From assembly GCA_964539135.1 (NCBI GenBank), contig CAZIFG010000010.1, positions 1 to 57,801 on the forward strand: a stretch of DNA of 57,801 nt, given 5' to 3'. Positions 33,861-41,665 of the stretch are shown piece after piece (positions within the stretch are counted from its first letter, which is position 1; every line of letters starts with the position of its first letter). Both the position numbers and the translations under genes were made by a program. The notes beneath the pieces were generated by a model, which was given only the letters and a program-made list of their open reading frames with translations, did no database searches and was not told the DNA's origin. Source of the DNA: CAZIFG01 sp964539135. GTDB lineage: Bacteria; Margulisbacteria; Marinamargulisbacteria; GCA-2716485; CAZIFG01.

Positions 33861-34825
33861 CTTGAAATATCCCTATCGGCATTCACAGCCGCAATCATAC
33901 CATCTGAAATACTAGTGGCAATTTGTCGAATTTGCTTAGAGCGAATATCTCCAGCCGCATAAATACCTTTAATACTGGTGCGCATGCCTTCATCTGTAAT
34001 GATGAAACCCTTTTCATCCACAGCCAATTCACAACTGATAATATCCTCAGGTGGAATACGTCCGACATAAAGAAAAACGGCTTTCACATCAATCCAAGTA
34101 TGCTGCTGCGTCACACTATTCAAAAGCTTTACCTTTTCTACTCGATCCACCCCAAAAACATCTTCCAATCGGGTATTCCACAACACATCAATGCGAGGAT
34201 TTGTCAGAACACGTTGTTTCAAATCCTTAACCGCCTTAATATCATCAGATTCATGAACCAAATACAAACGATTCACAAAATCAGCCAAATATTCAGCCGC
34301 ATAACATGCACAATTCCCGCCCCCAATTACCGCGACATCTTTCCCTCTATAAGACTCGCCATCACATTGAGCATAGTACGATATCCCACGGCCTAAAAAC
34401 TGACGTTCAAAAGAAGCCCCCAATTTTTTGGGTTCCAAACCTTGAGCCAAAATAACAGCCTTAGCCTGATAAAAATTATTCATATCGGTTTTAACAATTT
34501 TAACTTCTTGATGGGGATTCAAAATATCTTCAACAGACTCACACTGAAAATAAATGCCAAAATCATGTAAATGCGACTCCATTCTCTGCGCCAGATCTAC
34601 CCCTAAAATGCCTCCCGGATACCCCGGCATATTGTGAATACGATAGGCCGTAGACATTTGGCCTCCAGGCATCGTACGATCCAAAAGAAGCGTTTTAAGC
34701 TTAGCACGACCGGCACAAATCGCTGCAGACATCCCTGCAGGACCTGCGCCTACAATAATTAAATCAAAAATATCCTGATTTTTAGGGCTTAAAAAAGTAG
34801 TTTCAACTTGAATTTCGGTATCCAT
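33857..34825 (-). CDS. Thioredoxin reductase-like flavoprotein with an altered active site
   Basis: 322 aa with the FAD motif IVGAGPAGMSAAI, the NAD(P) motif AVIGGGNCACYAAEYLA and the C-terminal FAD contact GIYAAGDI, as in TrxB. However, the redox motif CATC is here YAQC (within ISYYAQCDG, Cys near 154): the first cysteine is a tyrosine. The NADPH-binding HRRxxxRA stretch is VHESDDIKA, without arginines. It may therefore act on another electron acceptor, use NADH, or be inactive as a thioredoxin reductase. A promoter with a start seven bases after the -10 precedes it. Confidence 0.85.
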   Translation of the reverse strand: MDTEIQVETTFLSPKNQDIFDLIIVGAGPAGMSAAICAGRAKLKTLLLDRTMPGGQMSTAYRIHNMPGYPGGILGVDLAQRMESHLHDFGIYFQCESVEDILNPHQEVKIVKTDMNNFYQAKAVILAQGLEPKKLGASFERQFLGRGISYYAQCDGESYRGKDVAVIGGGNCACYAAEYLADFVNRLYLVHESDDIKAVKDLKQRVLTNPRIDVLWNTRLEDVFGVDRVEKVKLLNSVTQQHTWIDVKAVFLYVGRIPPEDIISCELAVDEKGFIITDEGMRTSIKGIYAAGDIRSKQIRQIATSISDGMIAAVNADRDISR

Positions 34826-34832
34826 ATCCCGT

Positions 34833-34861
34833 ATTGTACAGAGGGTATGAAAAAATTACAA
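34833..34861 (-). promoter_or_regulatory. Promoter of the trxB-like operon, leaderless
   Basis: Minus strand TTGTAA (34861-34856), 17 bp, TACAAT (34838-34833), then seven bases to the ATG. The -35 box is the last codon and stop codon of lptA. Confidence 0.6.
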
Positions 34862-35368
34862 TTTATCTGGAGAAAAAAGCAATTTAGACCGGCCCTTGGT
34901 CACAACTTTTTTAGACCGAATATCGACGACAATAGAATCTCCTCGAACTAAATTTTCCCCCTGATATACAACCGGCGTCCCAGATAAAACAACCCGTTGT
35001 GGCAATAAAAAATAGTCCGCTTGATCCGAATTTCCCTTAATAGTCCCCAAACCATACGTCACCCGGTCACGCGCAACGATAAGATTTTGTTTACCATCTG
35101 CAACAAGTCTCAAACACGTTAACGTCATGTCTTTTCGCGTTAAAACAACATCTTGTTCCAAAACCAAAAGATCCTCTTTTTTAAAATACGTCGCGCCCTT
35201 ACTTTTTAAGGTAATATCTCCCTTAAGGATCTGAACCCGGCCTTTTGCCACCACTTTCTGATCTTTAGCATAAAATTCAAAACGATCTGCATCCAAAGAA
35301 ACAGGGGACGCTCCCAACGGTGCCATCCAAAAAACCAGACAAAAAAAAGCATAAAAAAAGACAGGCAT
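34856..35368 (-). CDS. lptA: LptA/OstA-like periplasmic LPS transport protein
   Basis: 170 aa with a signal peptide (MPVFFYAFFCLVFWMAPLGA) and an OstA-type beta-jellyroll: VSLDADRFEFYAKDQKVVAK, GDITLKSKGATYFKKEDLLV, ITLTC-like repeats and VVLSGTPVVYQGENLVRGD. LptA bridges the periplasm carrying LPS from LptC to LptD. The gene ends inside the -35 box of the next promoter. Its own promoter lies six bases upstream of the ATG. Confidence 0.85.
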   Translation of the reverse strand: MPVFFYAFFCLVFWMAPLGASPVSLDADRFEFYAKDQKVVAKGRVQILKGDITLKSKGATYFKKEDLLVLEQDVVLTRKDMTLTCLRLVADGKQNLIVARDRVTYGLGTIKGNSDQADYFLLPQRVVLSGTPVVYQGENLVRGDSIVVDIRSKKVVTKGRSKLLFSPDKL

Positions 35369-35374
35369 AGGCTC

Positions 35375-35403
35375 AGAATACTAGGATAAAAGAAAAGATT
35401 CAA
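35375..35403 (-). promoter_or_regulatory. lptA promoter, leaderless
   Basis: Minus strand TTGAAT (35403-35398), 17 bp, TATTCT (35380-35375), then six bases to the lptA ATG. No room for a Shine-Dalgarno. Confidence 0.6.
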
Positions 35404-35438
35404 CATAAAAAGACCAGACACATCTCCTGAAAACCTGC

Positions 35439-35444
35439 TAAAAT
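35439..35444 (+). promoter_or_regulatory. -10 box before the IMPase-like gene
   Basis: TAAAAT followed by ACTCTC and ATG 35451. A possible -35 (CAGACA, 18 bp upstream) is partial. It is divergent from the lptA promoter. Confidence 0.4.
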
Positions 35445-35450
35445 ACTCTC

Positions 35451-36467
35451 ATGAAAGCATGGATAGATCCAACAAGAACAGGTGTATTACAACTTCCACA
35501 ACTTGAAGCCCCACCGTTCAACGCCATGAAAGCGACCTTACCACATCTATCTATTCCAGTGAGCGCCTCTTTTTTAACCGCATGGACAGAAAAAAGAGAC
35601 CCAAACGATGAAAACCGATTAAAGATAGACATCCAAATTATTGGAACTGCACTCTGCAAACTCATTAAAAAAGGACAAAAAGGCATCCGATATACCACCA
35701 AAGAAAATCCAGATGATGTGGTAACCGAAATGGATCAAGGCATCGAAATGCTGCTACGATTATGGATCCATACCCATTATCCAGAACACAAAATCATTGG
35801 AGAAGAAGGCGAAAAAGATCAGATCAACACAAGGGATTATGTATGGTACCTTGACCCTATTGATGGAACCGCTAATTTTATAAAAGGGAGTCCAGACGTT
35901 GCCGTCCATATTGCCTGCATCCAAAATGGACACCCTATTGTCTATTTTGTAGGACTCCCCTTTAAACCTATTTTCTATGCGCCCTCAAAGCCCCATATTC
36001 CCAAACACCGCTTACCAGAGAAACTCACCATCGGGACCGAATATCTGCCCAATAGAGGCGTAGATGAACCCCTCTTAAAATCCCTCATTAAAGAAATAGC
36101 CTGCGAAACCCATCAAGTAAAATCCATCGGCATTCACATTTTAGACCTCTTAAACGGACATGTAACCGCGTTTTTTAAATCCGGCTCTAAATTATGGGAT
36201 TTCATGGCCCCCTTAGCCGCTTTAGACGATTACCAACCCGGAAAATGGAACATTGAAATTTTAATCAAAACCGAAATTCCACAGTCCTCTGATGCATGGA
36301 TCAGTCTGTCCCCATTTTCAAACAAAGACCACTATATCCAGTTTCAAAATAAAAAACACACTGAAAATTGCCGCATCGGCACCATTATCATCACCCCCAA
36401 ATCCAAGCCAGAGCTCCGAACGCTCTTGATTCAAAAACTAGCCCCTGAAGGCATTCATCATGAATAG
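35451..36467 (+). CDS. Inositol monophosphatase-family phosphatase
   Basis: 338 aa. The metal-binding motifs of the IMPase/CysQ/SuhB superfamily are present: DDVVTEMDQGIE, IIGEEGEKDQ, WYLDPIDGTANFIKGSPDVAV and GSKLWDFMAPLAAL. The substrate could be inositol phosphate, histidinol phosphate or PAP. It is longer than SuhB (about 265 aa), with an extra N-terminal 45 residues and a C-terminal part. The stop overlaps the rsmH start by eight bases, so the two are translated together. Confidence 0.85.
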   Translation: MKAWIDPTRTGVLQLPQLEAPPFNAMKATLPHLSIPVSASFLTAWTEKRDPNDENRLKIDIQIIGTALCKLIKKGQKGIRYTTKENPDDVVTEMDQGIEMLLRLWIHTHYPEHKIIGEEGEKDQINTRDYVWYLDPIDGTANFIKGSPDVAVHIACIQNGHPIVYFVGLPFKPIFYAPSKPHIPKHRLPEKLTIGTEYLPNRGVDEPLLKSLIKEIACETHQVKSIGIHILDLLNGHVTAFFKSGSKLWDFMAPLAALDDYQPGKWNIEILIKTEIPQSSDAWISLSPFSNKDHYIQFQNKKHTENCRIGTIIITPKSKPELRTLLIQKLAPEGIHHE

Positions 36468-37335
36468 TCCACACATCCCTGTTTTACTCGACGCCTGTTT
36501 AGACGGCCTTAACATACAACCCGATGATAAAGTACTCGATGGCACCTTAGGATTTGGTGGCCACAGTCAAAAAATACTGGAAAAATTAGGCCCTGAAGGA
36601 CGACTCATTGGCATCGACCAAGATCCTCATGCCATTGCCTATTGCAAAGCACATCTTAAACATCCAAATATCCAATTTGCACAACAAAATTACAGTGAAT
36701 TTCCAGCCATCTTGGAATCTTTGGGCATTAAAAAAATATCCAAAGCACTTTTTGACCTTGGATTTTCATCCCTACAGTTAGACAGCCCCAGCCGTGGATT
36801 TAGTTTTTTACAAGACGCCCCTTTAGATATGCGCATGGATCCCAATGCCCCTCTGACCGCAAGCGAAATTCTTAAAACGTACAGCAAAGATGCCCTTTCA
36901 GATCTTTTTTTTCATTATGGTGAATTATTCCAAAACAAACGGTTGGTTGAAAACATTGTAAAAAACAGAGCCCAATTATCAACCACAACAGATTTAATCA
37001 CCATCGTTAAAAAAAGCTATTTTTTTGAAAATAAACGAAATCTACTCATGAAAACACTATCTCAAGTTTTTCAAGCGCTAAGAATGGAAGTCAATCAAGA
37101 ACTCCCTCATTTAGAAAAAACCCTAAACCACCTCTTAACCCATCTAGAACCAGGCGGCATCGTTGCCATTATCAGTTTTCATAGTATTGAAGATAGGCTC
37201 GTGAAAAATTTCATTCGCAATCACAAAACACACCTGAAGGCCATCAATAAAAAAGTAATAACCGCAAGCGAGGCGGAACTGGCACAAAACAGTCGTGCAA
37301 AGCCCGCAAAGCTACGCTTATTTTCAGCGATCTGA
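36460..37335 (+). CDS. rsmH: 16S rRNA m4C1402 methyltransferase RsmH (MraW)
   Basis: Methylates C1402 at the decoding centre. 291 aa: HIPVLLDACLDGL, the SAM-binding DGTLGFGGHSQKIL, LIGIDQDPHAI, LFDLGFSSLQLDSPSRGFSF, DMRMDPN and IISFHSIEDRLVKNF are all conserved. It normally begins the division and cell-wall (dcw) cluster before ftsL, but here it follows an IMPase gene and runs convergently into a secreted protein, so the dcw linkage is lost. Confidence 0.95.
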   Translation: MNSPHIPVLLDACLDGLNIQPDDKVLDGTLGFGGHSQKILEKLGPEGRLIGIDQDPHAIAYCKAHLKHPNIQFAQQNYSEFPAILESLGIKKISKALFDLGFSSLQLDSPSRGFSFLQDAPLDMRMDPNAPLTASEILKTYSKDALSDLFFHYGELFQNKRLVENIVKNRAQLSTTTDLITIVKKSYFFENKRNLLMKTLSQVFQALRMEVNQELPHLEKTLNHLLTHLEPGGIVAIISFHSIEDRLVKNFIRNHKTHLKAINKKVITASEAELAQNSRAKPAKLRLFSAI

Positions 37336-38409
37336 AAAAGCCCTCAATCTCTGTCTATATTGAAAAGACGGAATGCGTTCTGGAATCGATTCAAACTCTT
37401 CAGGATATAAAAGTAAATAATACCCTGCCAAAGCCACCTTATATTTAAAAAGATCAGAAGATTGAATCTCCACCAAATCTTGCAATTGGGCAAAAGATAA
37501 GCCCTGACGTCGTCTAGCCATAGTGTCTAAAAGACGCTGTGTTTTTTCAAAATAATAAAAAGGACGCCCAGACCCAAAACGAGTTAAAGAAGCCATCATT
37601 TCACTAAACTCTCGATCTGAAACAACCGACATCTCTCGTGATAAATCCCGTTGATCACGATCAGACAAAAAGCGCCCGCGCTCAGAAGGGCCATACTCAA
37701 GCAAAATAGGACCTTCCTTTCTAAGGTACTCTTGCAGTAAACGTCTATCCTGAGGGGTATATAAAGAATCCACAACACGATAATAATTTTCCGGATCTCT
37801 ACAGGATTTATAGGCATATTGAGCAAATAAAAAGGCATAATCCCCTCTAAAGGTTCTCACGATGTCTTGAATTTGATAGGTGGAGAAAAACTGATCATAG
37901 CGTGAACGCGACTCAATAACATCCAAAAGACGATCAAATCGATTTGAGTCCGATACAATACGAGATCTAGAATCCATAAAATAATCGGAAGAAATGTCTC
38001 CATACCCGCCCCAATCGCTATCCCGATAACGTTCAGAAGGAATACGAATAGGATCTCGATAACGAGTACCATCTCTATCAGGTCTAGGTCGATGAATACC
38101 CGCAGGTGGCGGAACAGGCACAGGTACAACAACAGGCGGGCGAGGCGGTGGCGTAACAGGTACAACAACAGGCGGAGCTGGCGGTGGCGGAACAGGTACA
38201 ACAACAGGCGGGGCTGGCGGTGGCGGAACAGGAACGGGTGGTGTTGGAAGCGGTGGCAATCCAGGAGGGGTTGGAGGGGTTCCCTTTTTCAAAAGGGCAT
38301 CCACATCCTGACCCACTTTTTTAACAAGCTCATTCAAATCAATAGCATGAGCAGGTAAAGCCACCATGATTAAAATAAGTAAACTCAAACAAAACCTGGA
38401 ATATCTCAC
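37324..38409 (-). CDS. Secreted proline-rich protein with DUF4476-like C-terminus, paralogue 1
   Basis: 361 aa: signal peptide (cleavage near LPAHA), a start IDLNELVKKVGQDVDALLKKG, then a low-complexity Pro/Val stretch built from repeats of PPPAPPVVVPV (about residues 45-105), then a folded domain of some 220 residues (DISSDYF, FAQYAYKSCRDPENYYRVVDSLY, YPEEFESIPER). The NYYRVVDSL pattern and overall layout recall DUF4476, but this is by eye. GTG start with GGAG upstream. It overlaps convergent rsmH by 12 bp. An exported or surface protein of unknown role. Confidence 0.75.
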   Translation of the reverse strand: MRYSRFCLSLLILIMVALPAHAIDLNELVKKVGQDVDALLKKGTPPTPPGLPPLPTPPVPVPPPPAPPVVVPVPPPPAPPVVVPVTPPPRPPVVVPVPVPPPAGIHRPRPDRDGTRYRDPIRIPSERYRDSDWGGYGDISSDYFMDSRSRIVSDSNRFDRLLDVIESRSRYDQFFSTYQIQDIVRTFRGDYAFLFAQYAYKSCRDPENYYRVVDSLYTPQDRRLLQEYLRKEGPILLEYGPSERGRFLSDRDQRDLSREMSVVSDREFSEMMASLTRFGSGRPFYYFEKTQRLLDTMARRRQGLSFAQLQDLVEIQSSDLFKYKVALAGYYLLLYPEEFESIPERIPSFQYRQRLRAFSDR

Positions 38410-38427
38410 CGTAAAAACTCCTTTTTA

Positions 38428-39531
38428 TTATCGATCTGAAAACAATCTCAAGCGTTGCCTATATTCCGATGAATTGATAAGTGTGGGAATAAATTCAAAA
38501 TCCTCGGGATATCTCAATAAATAATATCCAGACAAAGCAATGCGATACTTAGCTTTATCCGACAACTGAACCTGCACCAAGCGTGTCAATTGTTCTTTAG
38601 AAAGTCCCTGACGTTTAAGAGTCATATCTTGAAGAATCTGTTGCGTTTTTTCAAAACGAGGATTTCGTCTTGGAAAAGAATTCATAAGCACAGAAATAAT
38701 GCCCTCAAATTCCGAATCAGAAATCACCAATAACTCCAAGCCCAAGTCCCGATGATCGCGCTGAGATAAAAACCGCCCTCTCTCAGACGGGCCCAAATCC
38801 ACCAAAATTGAACCTTCTTTTCGAATATAATCCTGAAGGGCACGTCGATCTTTTTCATAATAAAGCGCATCCACGACCCGATAATAATTTTCAGAATCGC
38901 GACAGGATTTATACGCATACTGGGCAAACAACAGGGCATAATCCCCCACAAAAGAATCCAAAATCTGCCGAATCTGCACCGTAGAGAAAAATTGGTTATC
39001 CCGAGAACGCGTTTCAATGGTATCTAAAAGCATACTAAAGCGTTCTGAATCCGTCATATATTGAGCCATTACATAATGATCTTCGTAAAAATAATCCGAA
39101 GAAATATCCATATAAACCGCTGAATAGGAATATCCTGGAGCAGAACGAAAGCGACGACGAGACTCAAAATAAGCAGATCTATTGCGGGATCCCGAATAAG
39201 AATGAACCGAAACAACCACAGGGGGATGCGGCCTATAATCCCGATAATAGCGATGCCTACGACGCCCCTCATAATAAGTAGGCTCAGCAACAGGTAGAAT
39301 AATGGGCGGTTCCAAAACAGGCCCATACCCACGAGAATGCCCAACAGATACACCGACAGGAAGTACCGGCACAATAGGAGGTGCTACTTTTAAGAGCTCC
39401 CCTGCGGTTTTATGAATAAAATTAAAATCATTCCCAACTTGGCGCACAACATCATTAAGATCAATGGCCAAAAGAGGAACAGAAAACGATGTACTCAACA
39501 AACAGACAAAAAAAAGAAAATAGCGTTTCAT
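38428..39531 (-). CDS. Secreted DUF4476-like protein, paralogue 2
   Basis: 367 aa and clearly homologous to the next gene: the same signal-peptide layout, IDLNDVVRQVGNDFNFIHK, and a C-terminal domain with FFSTVQIRQILDSFVGDYALL, YKSCRDSENYYRVVDALY, LGPSERGRFLSQRDHRDLG and YPEDFEFIP. The middle is Tyr/Arg/Ser-rich (RRRHRYYRDYRPHPP) instead of Pro-rich. AGGA precedes the ATG. The pair arose by tandem duplication and is probably one operon (18-bp gap). Confidence 0.75.
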   Translation of the reverse strand: MKRYFLFFVCLLSTSFSVPLLAIDLNDVVRQVGNDFNFIHKTAGELLKVAPPIVPVLPVGVSVGHSRGYGPVLEPPIILPVAEPTYYEGRRRHRYYRDYRPHPPVVVSVHSYSGSRNRSAYFESRRRFRSAPGYSYSAVYMDISSDYFYEDHYVMAQYMTDSERFSMLLDTIETRSRDNQFFSTVQIRQILDSFVGDYALLFAQYAYKSCRDSENYYRVVDALYYEKDRRALQDYIRKEGSILVDLGPSERGRFLSQRDHRDLGLELLVISDSEFEGIISVLMNSFPRRNPRFEKTQQILQDMTLKRQGLSKEQLTRLVQVQLSDKAKYRIALSGYYLLRYPEDFEFIPTLINSSEYRQRLRLFSDR

Positions 39532-39629
39532 GGTATAAAGTGTCCTTTTTTAATTTGAACTCCCCAATGCATCCAAAAGAAATTGTATCATTTGAACCAA
39601 AGATCTGGAAAGTCAACATCAAAAAAAGT

Positions 39630-40088
39630 TTAGAATCGGTCTGGAAGCGCCTCTAAAACACCCCCAGAAAAAGACCCAACGCCTGAAATAGACACATGCC
39701 GATGCGTATCCGAAACAAGATCCAATTCAATGAGCAAGTACGTTTCAGGCAAATAGGCACCCAGTCGTTCAAACCATTCAATCACCATGAGATGAGATTT
39801 AGACTCAAAAAAAAGATCCAAATCCAAGTGTTGAAGTTCAAGTTCAGAAGCCACACGATATAAATCCAAATGCAACATGGGCACACGCGTGGGATAACGA
39901 TTAATAAGCGTAAACGTAGGGGATTTTCCAAACTCAAAGCCCAAATGTTCGGCCAAAAAACAAGAAAATCGGGTCTTACCAGCCCCTAAATCCCCCTTTA
40001 AACACAACACATCGCCAGCTGAAAGCTGTTGAGAAAAAAATAGGGCCAACTGAGACAGCCCCGATTCGTCCAAAATGTAGTCCTTCAT
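39630..40088 (-). CDS. tsaE: tRNA threonylcarbamoyladenosine biosynthesis ATPase TsaE
   Basis: 152 aa. P-loop LKGDLGAGKTRFSCFLAEHL (about 35-54), SPTFTLINRYPT, LHLDLYRVASELELQHLDLDLF and VIEWFERLGAYLP are the TsaE signatures. TsaE works with TsaB/TsaD to make t6A37 in tRNAs reading ANN codons. The start overlaps folK by four bases, so it is co-translated in folP-folK-tsaE. Confidence 0.93.
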   Translation of the reverse strand: MKDYILDESGLSQLALFFSQQLSAGDVLCLKGDLGAGKTRFSCFLAEHLGFEFGKSPTFTLINRYPTRVPMLHLDLYRVASELELQHLDLDLFFESKSHLMVIEWFERLGAYLPETYLLIELDLVSDTHRHVSISGVGSFSGGVLEALPDRF

Positions 40089-40564
40089 CCTGAAGTAGCC
40101 CCCGAAGAAGAGGCTGCAAACAAATCTTGAATGGATACCTTTAAAACAGGATGTTCAAATTTGGGATCTAAATCCATAAAGGGCATAAGCACAAAAGACC
40201 TATCCTGTATATGCGGATGAGGCACTTGCAAACCAGGTTCAGAAATAATAGAATTTCCATAAAATAAAAGATCCAAATCCAAGGATCTAGGCGCGCCATC
40301 CCCTTTAGATCGTCGCCCAAAAAACTGTTCAATATCCTGAAATAGAGTCATGAGAGATTGGGCAGAAAGCGATGTTGTAAAAGAACAGACACCATTCAAA
40401 TAGAGCGGTTGCGCAGCACTCACCCCTTGGGGATGTGTTTCGATCAATCGAGAGACCTGAAGGGTATGAATGTCAGGATGGGCCGACAATTGAGACAAGG
40501 CCTGACGGATCGTCCCCTCTCTATCCCCTAAATTAGCGCCCAATCCAACAAAAACAAGGGGCAT
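40085..40564 (-). CDS. folK: HPPK (2-amino-4-hydroxy-6-hydroxymethyldihydropteridine diphosphokinase)
   Basis: Transfers pyrophosphate from ATP to the pterin in folate synthesis. 159 aa, normal size: FVGLGANLGDREGTIRQAL, PLYLNGVCSFTTSLS, DIEQFFGRRSKGDGAPRSLD, LDLLFYGN and HPHIQDRSFVLMPF are conserved. Its product is the substrate of FolP, encoded four bases upstream. Confidence 0.95.
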   Translation of the reverse strand: MPLVFVGLGANLGDREGTIRQALSQLSAHPDIHTLQVSRLIETHPQGVSAAQPLYLNGVCSFTTSLSAQSLMTLFQDIEQFFGRRSKGDGAPRSLDLDLLFYGNSIISEPGLQVPHPHIQDRSFVLMPFMDLDPKFEHPVLKVSIQDLFAASSSGATSG

Positions 40565-40567
40565 GCA

Positions 40568-41386
40568 TTAGCCCTGCACAATAGCTTGTAACACTTGAAT
40601 GGATTTTTTAATGGATTTAACATCATGAACACGAACAAAATTAACCCCATTCATAACCGCAAGCATAGACGATACAATGGTCCCTTCTAAACGATCATTC
40701 ACAGGATCGCCTGTAATCTCCCCAATAAACGACTTACGAGACGTGCCAATCATAATGGGACACTCCAAGGCCATAAACTCGTCCAAATGATTAATCAAAG
40801 TCAAATTATGCTGCAAAGATTTTCCAAACCCAATACCTGGATCAATAATAATATCTTCAATACCCATCTCATGCGCTTTAAGAACAGAAGCCCCTAAAGC
40901 GGATAAAACATCTTCAACAACATCTGTATAAGCAGGGGCATTTTGCATGGTTTCCGGAACCCCTTGAGAATGCATAATCACAACAGGCACTTTAGCCGCT
41001 GCAATCGTTTTCAACATCTGAGGATCAAAGGAAAAAGCAGACACATCATTAATCATAGCAACCCCATTTTGGAGTCCAAAAGCCGCTACTTCTGATTTTC
41101 GAGTGTCCAAAATTAAAGGGCAAACATCATGATCACTATATCGCGTCAAAAAGGGACGAATGCGATCCATTTCTTCAGAAGCCGAAACAGGCTTAGCCCC
41201 AGGACGTGTAGATTCCCCTCCAATTTCAATAAAATCAACCCCATCTCGAATAAAAGCAGCCGCCTGAGAAAGCGCTGCCTCCACAGAAAGAAACTGCTCC
41301 CCATCCGAAAAAGAATCGGGCGTTAAATTAATAACCCCCACAATATAGGGTCTTTCATAATCCAATACTTTTGTTCCAATTTTCAT
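40568..41386 (-). CDS. folP: Dihydropteroate synthase
   Basis: Joins pterin pyrophosphate and p-aminobenzoate to dihydropteroate. Motifs: VGVINLTPDSFSDGEQFL, FIEIGGESTRPGAKPVS, ILDTRKSEVAAFGL, MINDVSAF, IIDPGIGFGKS and IGTSRKSFIGE. The frame is open to 41485, but the family N-terminus begins near MKIGTKVLDYERPY, so ATG 41386 (273 aa) is chosen, with GGAG about 13 bases upstream. Sulfonamide-target residues look standard. Confidence 0.93.
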   Translation of the reverse strand: MKIGTKVLDYERPYIVGVINLTPDSFSDGEQFLSVEAALSQAAAFIRDGVDFIEIGGESTRPGAKPVSASEEMDRIRPFLTRYSDHDVCPLILDTRKSEVAAFGLQNGVAMINDVSAFSFDPQMLKTIAAAKVPVVIMHSQGVPETMQNAPAYTDVVEDVLSALGASVLKAHEMGIEDIIIDPGIGFGKSLQHNLTLINHLDEFMALECPIMIGTSRKSFIGEITGDPVNDRLEGTIVSSMLAVMNGVNFVRVHDVKSIKKSIQVLQAIVQG

Positions 41387-41470
41387 TTTTTCATTCACTC
41401 CAGTCATTTTGCAAAAAAACAAACAAAATAGTACCCCTATCATACGCTGATAAAAGATGATTTTCAAATC

Positions 41471-41530
41471 ATAAAATGAGAACAAAGATCACACAGTAGA
41501 GAATCAAAATAGGCATTTCACAACAGTCCC
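41471..41530 (+). mobile_element. Right-end remnant of the small inverted-repeat element
   Basis: The last 60 bp (ATGAGAACAAAGATCACACAG... to GGCATTTCACAACAGTCCC) match the right part of the other copies; the left half is missing. It ends ten bases before the tRNA-Leu promoter. Confidence 0.7.
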
Positions 41531-41539
41531 AAACACCCA

Positions 41540-41568
41540 TTGATCATTTTGGGACAAAGATTTATAGT
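41540..41568 (+). promoter_or_regulatory. Promoter of tRNA-Leu
   Basis: TTGATC (41540-41545), 17 bp, TATAGT (41563-41568), 11 bp before the mature tRNA. Confidence 0.6.
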
Positions 41569-41578
41569 ATAGCCGAAA

Positions 41579-41665
41579 GCCGAGGTGGTGAAATTGGTAT
41601 ACACGCTAGCTTGAGGTGCTAGTGGGGGCAACCTCGTGCAGGTTCAAGTCCTGTCCTCGGCACCA
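41579..41665 (+). tRNA. tRNA-Leu (GAG)
   Basis: 87 nt with encoded CCA and a long variable arm; acceptor GCCGAGG/CCTCGGC, anticodon loop CTTGAGG (GAG), T-loop TTCAAGT. Its last 22 bases overlap the stop end of the convergent hydrolase gene. Confidence 0.95.
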
